In this document: positions 29,570 to 37,756 of the stretch, in pieces
Layout of the letters: the number at the start of each line of letters is the position of its first letter
How positions within the stretch are numbered: position 1 is the first letter of the stretch
NCBI RefSeq assembly: GCF_002019765.1
Contig: NZ_KV917380.1
Span: 2,328,667-2,392,666 of the forward strand
Direction: 5' to 3'
DNA length: 64,000 nucleotides
From: Shouchella oshimensis
GTDB taxonomy: Bacteria; Bacillota; Bacilli; Bacillales; Bacillaceae_D
Translations under genes and position numbers: made by a program
Notes under the pieces: generated by a model
The model's input: only the letters and a program-made list of their open reading frames with translations
Told to the model about the DNA's origin: nothing
Databases searched by the model: none

Positions 29570-30613
29570 CTATTTATCCCCTTCTAAAGAACCTCTATTT
29601 GTAAAATGCGAGAGAGGAAGATGATTCCATCTTCCTGCAAGAATTTCTTTTATATCTTTCATCGCAGTCGAATGAGGTACCGTCTCTCCTTCTTTTTTTG
29701 TATAAAGCTCAGCAATATAAAACGGTTGAGTAAAGAAAGCCTCCAGTCGTTCACCTTTCTTAAAATTACTCTCTTCTTCCTTAGGTAAAAACTCGAACCC
29801 TTTTTGTGAATATAAGATACGCATCTCTCGGTATCGGCGTATGTATTTTTGAACTTGCTTTTGAACACTTAAATCTTTTGACTCATTTAAACTCTCATCG
29901 GAAAATGAAAATAGTGGATGGATAGCTGGATAATATTTTTTTGCAACTAGCTCCATATCAAAACTCCATATCATATCTAATGGTCCAAATGGCAAATCTT
30001 CATCAACCGCTTCTCCTCTTAAATCCACTAACACAACCGTTAAACTTTTTAAATTTTTAGCTGTGTCATGTTCTTTAATGTAAGTTAAATCACCAGCAAG
30101 GACATGTGCTCGATCCATAAGAATAATAAGATCTTCATCAACAAGATTTTTATCTATTAATTCAACCGCACTTTCTTTAGAAGATGCTAACATTTCAGAT
30201 TCATTTTGAACTTCCATTAACCCAGGAACATTATCGGAGGAATGTAAAAGCATCGTCTTAAATCCTTGCTTTTTTAAACGTAGAAAAACTTCCGCCACTA
30301 AGATAAGCTGCCCCATCTCTTTACGAGCTAAAAGCCCTATTACACTCCCTTTTTTTAGAGGAGCAAAAAAATCAATAGCTTTTATTCCAGTTTCCACCAA
30401 ATTTAATTTATCATCAGATAGTACTAAATCATCTAGAAGACAGTTTGCCAAACTTGCTAACTTTACAAGGGTCTGAACTTCCGCTTTTTCAAGAGGAATT
30501 TTTCCAGTACATAAGTTAGATACCGTGGCAGGCCGTAAACCGACTTCTTTTGCAGCAACTGTTAAATTCGGTACTTTTTTTCGCAATAATGCAACATTTA
30601 AACGCAAATTCAT
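29570..30613 (-). CDS. HTH regulator fused to a degenerate F1-ATPase beta subunit
   Basis: A 347-residue protein. Residues ~12-63 form a Cro/C1-type helix-turn-helix (LTVAAKEVGLRPATVSNLCT). From ~72 on the sequence follows the F1-ATP synthase beta subunit: LVETGIKAIDFFAPLKKG (72-89), a Walker-B-like LIILMDRAHV (162-171), YYPAIHPLFSFS (227-238, cf. the beta-subunit IYPAVDPLDSTS), and a C-terminal helical domain (259-345) with FFTQPFYIAELYT and IKEILAGRWNHLPLS. The P-loop GGAGVGKT is replaced by LLARKEMGQ (95-102), and the GERTREGND segment is lost, so ATP hydrolysis is unlikely. The DELSEED region has become EFLPKEE (274-280). It follows the acetamidase gene by 10 bp; its own ribosome binding site is poor, suggesting coupling. 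It probably represses its own operon via the palindrome at 31598-31630. Confidence 0.8.
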   Translation of the reverse strand: MNLRLNVALLRKKVPNLTVAAKEVGLRPATVSNLCTGKIPLEKAEVQTLVKLASLANCLLDDLVLSDDKLNLVETGIKAIDFFAPLKKGSVIGLLARKEMGQLILVAEVFLRLKKQGFKTMLLHSSDNVPGLMEVQNESEMLASSKESAVELIDKNLVDEDLIILMDRAHVLAGDLTYIKEHDTAKNLKSLTVVLVDLRGEAVDEDLPFGPLDMIWSFDMELVAKKYYPAIHPLFSFSDESLNESKDLSVQKQVQKYIRRYREMRILYSQKGFEFLPKEEESNFKKGERLEAFFTQPFYIAELYTKKEGETVPHSTAMKDIKEILAGRWNHLPLSHFTNRGSLEGDK

Positions 30614-30623
30614 ATTCTCAGTT

Positions 30624-31583
30624 TTATACCTTCCTCAACTTTTCCTTTATTAACGATGCGTGAACACCTTTTTTGCCGTTTACAATTTGTGTAATGCTCA
30701 AATTAACGGCTAAAGATCCCCACAAACTTGCTTCAACTTTTGTCATCGAATATAGTTCTTGCATCCATTCTAACATATCATTCAATGCTAACCACATCGC
30801 TTCTTCTAGGTCTTCGTGAAATGCTAATGTGATATACTCGTCTTTCGTTACTATCCTAGGTCTTTTTAAAGATTGGCTTTTTAGTACATTTATTTGAAGG
30901 TGAATCTTGTCCATAGGACACTCTAGTGCCGGTCCACTAATTTCACCATTACCTTGAACTGCATGACCATCTCCAACAGATAAAAGTCCACCTTCTACTT
31001 CAATTGGCAAATATAACGTACTTCCTTTTCCTAATTCTTTACAATCAATGTTTCCTCCGGTTTCTCTAGGAATAAAGGTAGAGTGAAATCCTTTTTCTTT
31101 AGGGGGCATTCCAATAATACCTATGAAAGGAGAAATGGAAATAGCCCTATCGAATAACCCGAATTGGCTTTTAGCTATCATTTTATCAAGATCTAAGTGA
31201 AAGTCATATAAAACTTCTTTTTGATCCTCAATAGCTAAACGTTTATTCCATTCACTTTTAAAGCCCCCTGCTGAAGCCCATCCCCAATCAGATGGTTTTA
31301 ACTCAATAATTTCCAGTTCAAGCACATCCCCAGGCTTCGCACCTTCAATCCATACTGGACCAGTCAATGCATGTCCAAAAAAAGGTGCTTGTTTTTCTGG
31401 TAGTAAGTCTGTCCAGCGTTTCCTTGCATCTCCAGCTGATTTACGCTTTTCTTTTCCCCAACCAGAGTCTAATGTTTTAAAAACTATCTGGTCACCTGAT
31501 TGAATCGACAGCACTGTTTCCAAATCGCGATTAAATGCATTATGAAGTGATTCTTTACTCGGGTTTACATAATGAACAGTCAT
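30624..31583 (-). CDS. Acetamidase/formamidase family protein
   Basis: A 319-residue enzyme of the FmdA/AmdA family, predicted to hydrolyse a short amide (formamide, acetamide or similar) to the acid plus ammonia. Family features include FGHALTGPVWIEGAKPGDVL near the N-terminal third, GGNIDCKELGKGSTLYLPI, and the metal-site region GLLSVGDGHAVQGNGEISG. It is 80-100 residues shorter than the long FmdA form but usual for the short Bacillus form. AAAGGAGG precedes the ATG. It is the first gene of a two-gene operon with the HTH-F1-beta-like protein. No amide transporter or cofactor gene is adjacent. Confidence 0.88.
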   Translation of the reverse strand: MTVHYVNPSKESLHNAFNRDLETVLSIQSGDQIVFKTLDSGWGKEKRKSAGDARKRWTDLLPEKQAPFFGHALTGPVWIEGAKPGDVLELEIIELKPSDWGWASAGGFKSEWNKRLAIEDQKEVLYDFHLDLDKMIAKSQFGLFDRAISISPFIGIIGMPPKEKGFHSTFIPRETGGNIDCKELGKGSTLYLPIEVEGGLLSVGDGHAVQGNGEISGPALECPMDKIHLQINVLKSQSLKRPRIVTKDEYITLAFHEDLEEAMWLALNDMLEWMQELYSMTKVEASLWGSLAVNLSITQIVNGKKGVHASLIKEKLRKV

Positions 31584-31597
31584 AATAACCTCCTTTT

Positions 31598-31649
31598 ACT
31601 TTATAGAGTAATTTTAATTACTTATAAAGTCAAATATTTTCTGAAAATA
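31598..31649 (-). promoter_or_regulatory. Acetamidase operon promoter covered by a 33-bp palindrome
   Basis: On the minus strand: -35 TTGACT (31628-31633), 17 bp, -10 TACTCT (31605-31610). The palindrome 31598-31630 has outer arms ACTTTATA/TATAAAGT (8 bp) and inner arms GTAATT/AATTAC (6 bp) with one unpaired base of asymmetry. It spans from the -35 to past the -10. Immediately upstream a second perfect 7-1-7 repeat TATTTTC-T-GAAAATA lies at 31635-31649. Confidence 0.75.
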
Positions 31650-31714
31650 ATAAGTTTTCATTACGTTTTTTGCTTGATCTCTTAATCGATTACCATTTAT
31701 TATTAAATAAGCAT

Positions 31715-31764
31715 CAAAAAAACTTGTTAATAAAACCTCTAATGAGAGATTCTACTAACAAGCT
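31715..31764 (-). terminator. Terminator of the ATP-grasp gene
   Basis: On the minus strand AGCTTGTTA and TTAACAAGT arms (31756-31764 and 31721-31729) enclose a smaller inner hairpin and end in a seven-T run (A-run 31716-31722). Confidence 0.75.
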
Positions 31765-31770
31765 AGTCGT

Positions 31771-32709
31771 TTACGTGCATGATTTAGCATGTGTTACTGT
31801 TTTTTGTAAAAACTTCGCTATTTCTAACATCCCATATTGGTCTGCTCGCTCCTCGGCTTCTCCATTGTAGTTCGTATTAGTATTAATGTCATACGTATAG
31901 AAAACACCATCTTTATCTTTGATGCATTCAATCCCTGCTATTTGGATGCCATTACGCTGAAGAACGCGTTTATAATCTTTAATAAAAGGTTCAGAAAAAG
32001 TTGGATCGATCACAAATTTTGAACTTGGCTCTTCTCCCACTGGACAGTAAAGATTTTCAATAGAGCATGCATCGGCTGGACATAGTTCAAAGCCGTCAGA
32101 CGTGTTCACTTTCACAGCATAAATGAATTCACCACCAACAAATTCACATCTAGTAATATACGGCTCTTCTGATTCAATATATTGCTGCAACAATGTGATG
32201 CCATCAACAGGTTCTTCAAATCCATCACTATCAAGATACGTTCTTAATGCTGCTCTTGATTGAAACAACTGCACACCAAGTCCTTTTCCAGCTCGATTGT
32301 GCTTTGTAATAAAGGGCTCATTTTCAAATGCTTTGCTTGCTTCAAATAACGGTTCTTTTCCTACTGCCACAATTGTTTTTGGTGTTTTTATGCCTTCCTT
32401 CTCTAATTCTACATACTGAACAACTTTACTTAATTCTAATCGCAATGCACGCGAATCGTTAATGACCGTTCGACCATACTGCTCTAGCCAGACGAGTACA
32501 GCGCTAGTTAGTTCTGGTGCAAATCGATGACCTCGTGTATGGGACGATGCGCTCATACGATTATAGAAAATCCCTTCAGGTGGTTCCTCTTGCAGGTTAA
32601 TGGAACCAGAAGATAAGTTCCAGTTCTCGTATGGGGCACCTAATTCTTCTAGCCGATTAAACAATGGCGCTGACCATTCTTCATTTTCATGAATGACATA
32701 AATCTTCAT
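31771..32709 (-). CDS. ATP-grasp protein of the RimK type
   Basis: A 312-residue stand-alone ATP-grasp protein. The N-terminal ~95 residues form the pre-ATP-grasp domain (GIFYNRMSASSHTRGHRF). The ATP-binding core has FITKHNRAGKGLGVQLF and the metal-binding end reads GIECIKDKDGVFYTYDINTN followed by TNYN. The family ligates amino acids such as glutamate to carboxylates; the closest named groups are RimK and LysX-like ligases. No acceptor protein or pathway gene is nearby, so the substrate is unknown. AAGGGGA precedes the ATG, and the gene is divergent from the cyclo-ligase-like gene. Confidence 0.78.
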   Translation of the reverse strand: MKIYVIHENEEWSAPLFNRLEELGAPYENWNLSSGSINLQEEPPEGIFYNRMSASSHTRGHRFAPELTSAVLVWLEQYGRTVINDSRALRLELSKVVQYVELEKEGIKTPKTIVAVGKEPLFEASKAFENEPFITKHNRAGKGLGVQLFQSRAALRTYLDSDGFEEPVDGITLLQQYIESEEPYITRCEFVGGEFIYAVKVNTSDGFELCPADACSIENLYCPVGEEPSSKFVIDPTFSEPFIKDYKRVLQRNGIQIAGIECIKDKDGVFYTYDINTNTNYNGEAEERADQYGMLEIAKFLQKTVTHAKSCT

Positions 32710-32800
32710 CTAGTAGTCCCCTTGCTATTCAGGTTTAGTTTGTATACAGTTATGATAGCAATTACAACTAAACGTGACAATAAAAAGGTGCTGTATTCCG

Positions 32801-33511
32801 ATGAATAAACAAGAAATTAGAGAACAAGTTTGGGAACAAATGATGGATGAAAAAGTAGCACGTTTTCCTTTTCCTATTAAAGGACGTATTCCAAACTTTA
32901 AAGGCGCTGAATCTGCTGCAGAGTGGATCCGTCAAACCGATCTTTATAAACAAGCATCCATTATTAAAGTTAATCCTGATTCTCCCCAACTACCATTAAG
33001 AGCAGCCATTTTGGCTGATGGGAAGATCTTATTTGTGCCCACACCACGATTAAAAGATGGCTTTATTCAAGTGAAACCAGAATGGGTTCCACCAAATGAA
33101 TACCGAAAAGCAGCTAGTTTAACGCATATAAAATCGTATGGAAAAGTCATTCCCCTCAAGGATTTACCCCAAATCGACTTGATGGTAATGGGCTCTGTTG
33201 CTGTTGATCGAAAAGGACGTCGCATTGGCAAAGGTGCCGGATATGCAGATCGAGAATATGCTATCCTAAGAGAACTTGGTCAAAAAGAAATGCCTGTTTT
33301 TACAACGATTCATTCCTCACAGTTAATAGAATCGGACCTCCCACTCAATCCATATGATGTTACGATGGACTACATCGCCACAGAAAAAGAACTTATTCCA
33401 ATCCACAGCACTCATCCTAAGCCGACTGGTATCTTATGGGATCAAGTACCTGATTCTGATTTATCCGATATGCCTATTCTACAAGAATTAAAGACGCTAA
33501 AAAACAGCTGA
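32801..33511 (+). CDS. 5-formyltetrahydrofolate cyclo-ligase-like protein
   Basis: A 236-residue protein of the MTHFS superfamily. The motif GRRIGKGAGYADREYAIL corresponds to the GxGxGYYDR nucleotide/folate-site signature, with Ala replacing one Tyr, and TTIHSSQLIES matches the late strand. The protein is 40-50 residues longer than canonical MTHFS and lacks clear matches to its N-terminal folate loop, so it may be the diverged MTHFSD-like branch rather than the housekeeping enzyme. ATG 32801 is chosen because AAGG lies upstream; a GTG at 32774 has no ribosome binding site. Confidence 0.75.
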   Translation: MNKQEIREQVWEQMMDEKVARFPFPIKGRIPNFKGAESAAEWIRQTDLYKQASIIKVNPDSPQLPLRAAILADGKILFVPTPRLKDGFIQVKPEWVPPNEYRKAASLTHIKSYGKVIPLKDLPQIDLMVMGSVAVDRKGRRIGKGAGYADREYAILRELGQKEMPVFTTIHSSQLIESDLPLNPYDVTMDYIATEKELIPIHSTHPKPTGILWDQVPDSDLSDMPILQELKTLKNS

Positions 33512-34231
33512 CTATCGTCGGCTGTTTAATGCTTCATACCACTCATCTAATTGTTTATTTGACGGTGCATTAACGTAAATTTCTTGATCTTGAAACTGCA
33601 AGTGTAAGTAGTCTGACTCTGTTCCTTCTTTAAAGACTAATACTCGTTCTCTGTCATGTTGTCGTCGAAAATGGCCTTTCGACACATCTAGTGTACCGAT
33701 ACCATTTAATCTTGTCATAGATGGGCGCTCTTTTATTTTTTCAACACTGACAAGCTCAGTAATTGGCCATTCTGAACCGTAGGGACCAGTAATTTCAATT
33801 GAATCGTCATGTATGAGTAAATCATGCGTTTGTGCTCCTATGAAAAAGACGCTCCCGGCAATGATCATCGTGACCGTTGTGATCCCACCATTTATTAAAA
33901 AAGCACGCTTACGCTTTTCTTCCACTTCATATCGTGACAAATAAGTTAATCCACCAAGGAGAGACACTAAATAAATAAGCAATTGGAATGGGAACGCTCC
34001 TGGAACAGATAGCAAAACAGGAATGAGTAAGAGCAGAAGCAGTACACTCGTCCATAGCACGAGAATGACTTGCTTTCGCGGCAAACCGTTTTCTAACAAT
34101 TTCTCCTGATCTTCTTTACTTCTCGTTCCAAAGCTTGATAAATACTGATATTTTTTTGTTTTTAGTAAAACGATACTAAAAACAATCATTAGGATTCCAA
34201 CAACACCCATAATCGTTCCATACACTACCAA
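33512..34231 (-). CDS. Membrane protein with DUF3784-like N-terminus and PH-like C-terminus
   Basis: A ~239-residue membrane protein. The first segment and following stretch (GVVGILMIVFSIVLLK, then SSFGTRSKEDQEKL) resemble DUF3784 proteins. Three further hydrophobic segments follow (LWTSVLLLLLLIPVLLSV, LIYLVSLLGGLTYLS, TTVTMIIAGSVFFIG), then a soluble ~95-residue domain with LLIHDDSIEITGPYGSEWPI that looks like a bacterial PH domain. I chose the TTG at 34231 (GTG 34225 is equally possible) because GAGGGG and AGAAGG lie upstream; longer reading frames add an unrelated basic extension. Its stop touches the stop of the convergent cyclo-ligase-like gene. Function unknown. Confidence 0.65.
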   Translation of the reverse strand: MVVYGTIMGVVGILMIVFSIVLLKTKKYQYLSSFGTRSKEDQEKLLENGLPRKQVILVLWTSVLLLLLLIPVLLSVPGAFPFQLLIYLVSLLGGLTYLSRYEVEEKRKRAFLINGGITTVTMIIAGSVFFIGAQTHDLLIHDDSIEITGPYGSEWPITELVSVEKIKERPSMTRLNGIGTLDVSKGHFRRQHDRERVLVFKEGTESDYLHLQFQDQEIYVNAPSNKQLDEWYEALNSRR

Positions 34232-34650
34232 CCTTCTCACCCCTCTTTTTAAACGTCTTCTACGAACGAATAGGCTAATTTGTTTCAAAAGTGTTTTACG
34301 AAGGGAACAACACACTTAAGATAAGACATAATCAAAACTGTTTAAAATAGAATGAAACGCGTTGACCGTAAGATGGGGAATGATCCTTCCTAGTTTTGTG
34401 TGTCGACGATTCTCGAAATTTTTCACAGAAGCTTTGGATTCAATTCTCTTTACTACTAAGATTGCTCATCCTCTTTACACTTCAATTATTTATTGTGAAA
34501 GGAAACGATGTTTTCCTCTTAATAAGAACTGGCTTTATCATGCTCGTTCTACCATAACCATCTTTGTTTTTACATTTGTGTGCCAGTAGCCATAAGAAAA
34601 AACTCGTGAACACTTCGGTTACACGAGTTTTTTTATCATTAGTAAATGGC
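34232..34650. other. Intergenic region
   Basis: A 419-bp gap. It holds the YebC terminator at 34597-34633 and, at the left, the promoter region of the DUF3784-like gene. I see no other gene, repeat or RNA; reading frames here lack ribosome binding sites. Confidence 0.5.
34597..34633. terminator. Bidirectional terminator downstream of yebC
   Basis: Perfect stem AAAAAACTCGTG (34597-34608) with CACGAGTTTTTT (34622-34633), giving T-runs on both strands. It follows the yebC-like gene by 18 bp. Confidence 0.85.
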
Positions 34651-35373
34651 TTAGTCTTCACGTAAAGCGACGTTATGATAGACTTGCTGAACATCTTCTA
34701 AATCATCTAATGCATCAATTAATTTTTCGAGCTGTTTCTCGTCTTCTTCCTCTAAAGATAATTCTGTTTGTGGTAGCATAGAAGTCTCAACGAGGTTAAA
34801 TTCATTCACACCTGCTTGTTTTAACGCTTCTTGAACAGCTTGAAGTTGATCTGGTTCAGCATAAATGATAATAAGATTGTCCTCTTCTATAATATCTCTC
34901 GCGTCTAGGTCTGCCTCAAGTAAAAGTTCCAGTGTTTCATCTGCTGTTTTGCCTTCAAATGCTATGACTGCTGTATGGTCAAACATATAGGAAACCGAAC
35001 CGCTAACGCCCATATTTCCTCCATTTTTCCCAAAAGCAGCACGTACATCAGAAGCTGTACGGTTTACATTATTTGTTAATGCGTCAACGATTAGCATCGA
35101 GCCATTTGGACCAAAGCCTTCATATCTCAACTGATCATAATTTTCATCAGCGCCACCTTTTGCTTTTTCTAGCGCTCGCTCGATTATTGCTTTCGGAACA
35201 TTATAGGTTTTAGCTCGTTCAAGTACAACTTTTAACGCTTGATTGGCTTCAGGATCTGGCTCTCCTTGCTTTGCGACAACATAAATTTCGCGTCCAAACT
35301 TTGCATAAACTTTACTCGTATTGGCATCTTTTGACGCTTTTTTTTCCTTAATGTTATTCCATTTACGACCCAT
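34651..35373 (-). CDS. YebC/PmpR-family protein
   Basis: A 240-residue protein of the YebC/PmpR family, starting with the typical [20 protein letters not shown] and continuing with RALEKAKGG and [19 protein letters not shown]. The family has been described as DNA-binding regulators and, more recently, as factors helping ribosomes at difficult sequences; which applies here is open. It is full length with three domains. It is monocistronic. Confidence 0.92.
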   Translation of the reverse strand: MGRKWNNIKEKKASKDANTSKVYAKFGREIYVVAKQGEPDPEANQALKVVLERAKTYNVPKAIIERALEKAKGGADENYDQLRYEGFGPNGSMLIVDALTNNVNRTASDVRAAFGKNGGNMGVSGSVSYMFDHTAVIAFEGKTADETLELLLEADLDARDIIEEDNLIIIYAEPDQLQAVQEALKQAGVNEFNLVETSMLPQTELSLEEEDEKQLEKLIDALDDLEDVQQVYHNVALRED

Positions 35374-35503
35374 GACCTGTCACTCTCTTTCTTCTTAAAG
35401 TTCCTTTTTATTATAACGCAAAAGTAGAATTGTGCGTAGATTGCTTTCTTCCTCCCTTTTTATCCTCTATAATCACTTTAAGAAGATAAATGGAGGCGAG
35501 AAC

Positions 35504-35803
35504 ATGCATGATCAGTCACAAACAGCCAATCATATTATTAAAAGTTATCAGCAAGATGAGCAGATGATGATTCTAGTTTTCTCTCAGTGGTGTATAAATA
35601 ATGACTACGATCCGGCTGCCCTTTATAGTGAGGCTTATCCAGAGCAAGGAAACAACCACGAACTGAAACAAGCACTGGCTTTAACTGTATCAAAAGAGGA
35701 ATCAAGCCCTATCGCAACAGAAACAGTAATCAATCTTCTACAGGTTTTTGGCAATGAAGACCTTGCTTATCTCGTCCAAACTTATAGTGAAAAAGGAAGC
35801 TAA
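35504..35803 (+). CDS. Small protein of unknown function
   Basis: A 99-residue acidic, mostly helical cytosolic protein (start ATG 35504 behind TGGAGG; a longer frame upstream lacks a ribosome binding site). It has no membrane segment, signal or cysteine cluster, and I do not recognise it. Sequence such as IIKSYQQDEQMMILVFSQW and ALALTVSKEESSP suggests a compact helical bundle. It is convergent with the exonuclease gene, sharing the hairpin at the junction. Confidence 0.65.
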   Translation: MHDQSQTANHIIKSYQQDEQMMILVFSQWCINNDYDPAALYSEAYPEQGNNHELKQALALTVSKEESSPIATETVINLLQVFGNEDLAYLVQTYSEKGS

Positions 35804-35820
35804 TTAGTTGCTTCCTTCTT
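35793..35820. terminator. Hairpin at the convergent gene junction
   Basis: AAGGAAGC (35793-35800) pairs with GCTTCCTT (35810-35817) followed by CTTTT. It overlaps the final codons of both convergent genes. Confidence 0.6.
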
Positions 35821-36568
35821 TTAATTCTAATCCGACTGGACAATGATCACTACCCATGATTTGTGAGTAAATAACAGCATCCTTTAATTGTGGAGCGAGG
35901 GTTTCATTGATTAAAAAATAATCAATCCGCCACCCAATATTCCGCTCTCTCACTTTTGCCATATACGACCACCATGTAAACGATTCATCATCTGTTGGGT
36001 AGAAATAGCGATAGGAATCAATAAATCCGTGACTTATTAGTTCTTCTAGCTTGCCACGCTCTTCCGTTGTAAAACCTGCGTTTCCAATGTTGGCACGATT
36101 ATTTTTTACATCAATTCCTTCTCTAGCAACGTTTAGGTCGCCGCACAAGATCACGGGCTTCTGCTTCTGCAGTTGATCAATATAGGCATTTACCTCTTCT
36201 TCCCATTCCATTCGATAAGAAAGCCGGCTTAAATCCCGTTTTGCGTTTGGCGTATACATGGTTATTAAGTAAAATTGCTCATATTCAAGAGTAATAACGC
36301 GCCCTTCATCGTCTTGGAAATTCTCCCCTAATCCGTAGTGAACCTTTAAGGGTTTGTGCTTTGTAAAGATAGCAGTGCCAGAATACCCTTTTCTCTCAGC
36401 GTAATTCCAGTACTGTTCATAGCCCGGTAGGTCAAGCTCTAACTGTCCTTCTTGCATTTTAATTTCTTGTAAACAAAAGAAATCCGCATCCGCATGATGA
36501 AAAAAATCGAGAAACCCTTTTTTTACACATGCGCGAATACCATTCACATTCCATGAAATAAACTTCAT
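35804..36568 (-). CDS. exoA: Exodeoxyribonuclease III / AP endonuclease
   Basis: A 254-residue Mg2+-dependent EEP-fold nuclease of normal length. Conserved motifs: FISWNVNGIRACVKKGF at the N-terminus, LQEIKMQ with the metal-binding Glu, CGDLNVAREGIDV, and GSDHCPVGLEL with the catalytic Asp-His. It incises at abasic sites and removes 3' blocking groups in base excision repair. B. subtilis names the homologue exoA. It stands downstream of mccB but with its own start signal. Confidence 0.93.
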   Translation of the reverse strand: MKFISWNVNGIRACVKKGFLDFFHHADADFFCLQEIKMQEGQLELDLPGYEQYWNYAERKGYSGTAIFTKHKPLKVHYGLGENFQDDEGRVITLEYEQFYLITMYTPNAKRDLSRLSYRMEWEEEVNAYIDQLQKQKPVILCGDLNVAREGIDVKNNRANIGNAGFTTEERGKLEELISHGFIDSYRYFYPTDDESFTWWSYMAKVRERNIGWRIDYFLINETLAPQLKDAVIYSQIMGSDHCPVGLELKEGSN

Positions 36569-36595
36569 TCCTTAACGCCTCTCCTCTTCTATGTA

Positions 36596-36621
36596 AAAAA
36601 GACTGCTTTATTAGCAGCCAT
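36596..36621 (-). terminator. mccB terminator
   Basis: On the minus strand a short stem CTGCT-AATAA-AGCAG is followed by TCTTTTTT. It lies directly after mccB. Confidence 0.55.
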
Positions 36622-36622
36622 T

Positions 36623-37756
36623 TTATTCTGTTAATGCAATTTCCAAATCCTCTGCCAAGTCTTCTACATCCTCTAATCCGATTGACAATCGAATAAGAGA
36701 ATCTTTAATACCTAACTCTTGTCGCCGTTCTTTCGGAATAGACGCATGGGTCATTTTTGCAGGAATTGAAATTAAGCTTTCCACCGCACCTAAACTTTCT
36801 GCCAACGTAAAATAACGTGTACGCTCGACCGTCTGTAAAGCAAGCTCATTAGATGTTGTTGTGAACGACACAATCCCACCAAACCCTCGAGATTGTAAGG
36901 CATGGGTTGCATGCCCCGGATGGTTTACTAATCCAGGATAATAAATCTCATCCACATTCGGATGACGTTGAAGAAATTTCACTAGCTGGCGTGTATTCGT
37001 TTCAATTTCCTCCATACGCACACCTAATGTCTTAATACCTCTCATTAAGAGATACGCATCATGAGGTCCAAGAACAGCTCCAGTGGCATTTTGAATGTAC
37101 GCAAGTTTTGCTGCAAGGGTATCCTCTTTCACAACCACTGCACCTGCAATCACATCGCTATGACCACCTAAATACTTTGTCGCGCTATGAATAACAAGAT
37201 CCGCTCCGTAGCGTAACGGATTTTGAAAATAAGGCGTTGCAAACGTATTATCAATGATAAAAAGCAGGTCATGTTCGTTTGCTACTTGACCTATTTTACT
37301 AAGGTCTGTAATTTTAAGCAAAGGATTTGTTGGTGTCTCAATAAAGACGGCTTTTGTTTCCTTTCGTATTGCTTCTTCTACTGCCGTCACGTCACTTGTA
37401 TCAACGAACGTAATGGAGATCGTTTCTTTTTCAAGAAACTGCGTAAAAAAACGATACGTACCGCCATAGACATCGTCCGTAATAATGATATGATCGCCAG
37501 GTGAGAATAACTTCATGACCGCCGTAATCGCTGCCATACCTGATGCAAATGCAAAACCATGGTCGCCTTCCTCGATATCCGCTAGTAATTGTTCAAGTGC
37601 TTCCCTGGTTGGATTGCCTGTTCTTCCATACTCGTAGTGAAATGTTCCGATTTGTGTTTGCTTAAACGTGCTAGAAAGTTGAATCGCTTGATTAACAGCA
37701 CCAGTTGCTTGATCAATTCCTTTACCACCGTGGATCAGTTTTGTTTTCTGTCTCAA
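36623..37756 (-). CDS. mccB: Cystathionine gamma-lyase / homocysteine desulfhydrase (MccB type)
   Basis: A 377-residue Cys/Met-metabolism PLP enzyme. Lys194 in SATKYLGGHSD is the PLP lysine, and YGRTGNPT with its active-site Tyr and Arg is present. It would convert cystathionine to cysteine, 2-oxobutyrate and ammonia. It starts with TTG (37756) behind GAGGAGG and overlaps the end of mccA by four bases, so the two are coupled. Cystathionine gamma-synthase/MetI activity cannot be excluded from sequence, but pairing with a CBS-like gene supports reverse transsulfuration. Confidence 0.87.
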   Translation of the reverse strand: MRQKTKLIHGGKGIDQATGAVNQAIQLSSTFKQTQIGTFHYEYGRTGNPTREALEQLLADIEEGDHGFAFASGMAAITAVMKLFSPGDHIIITDDVYGGTYRFFTQFLEKETISITFVDTSDVTAVEEAIRKETKAVFIETPTNPLLKITDLSKIGQVANEHDLLFIIDNTFATPYFQNPLRYGADLVIHSATKYLGGHSDVIAGAVVVKEDTLAAKLAYIQNATGAVLGPHDAYLLMRGIKTLGVRMEEIETNTRQLVKFLQRHPNVDEIYYPGLVNHPGHATHALQSRGFGGIVSFTTTSNELALQTVERTRYFTLAESLGAVESLISIPAKMTHASIPKERRQELGIKDSLIRLSIGLEDVEDLAEDLEIALTE

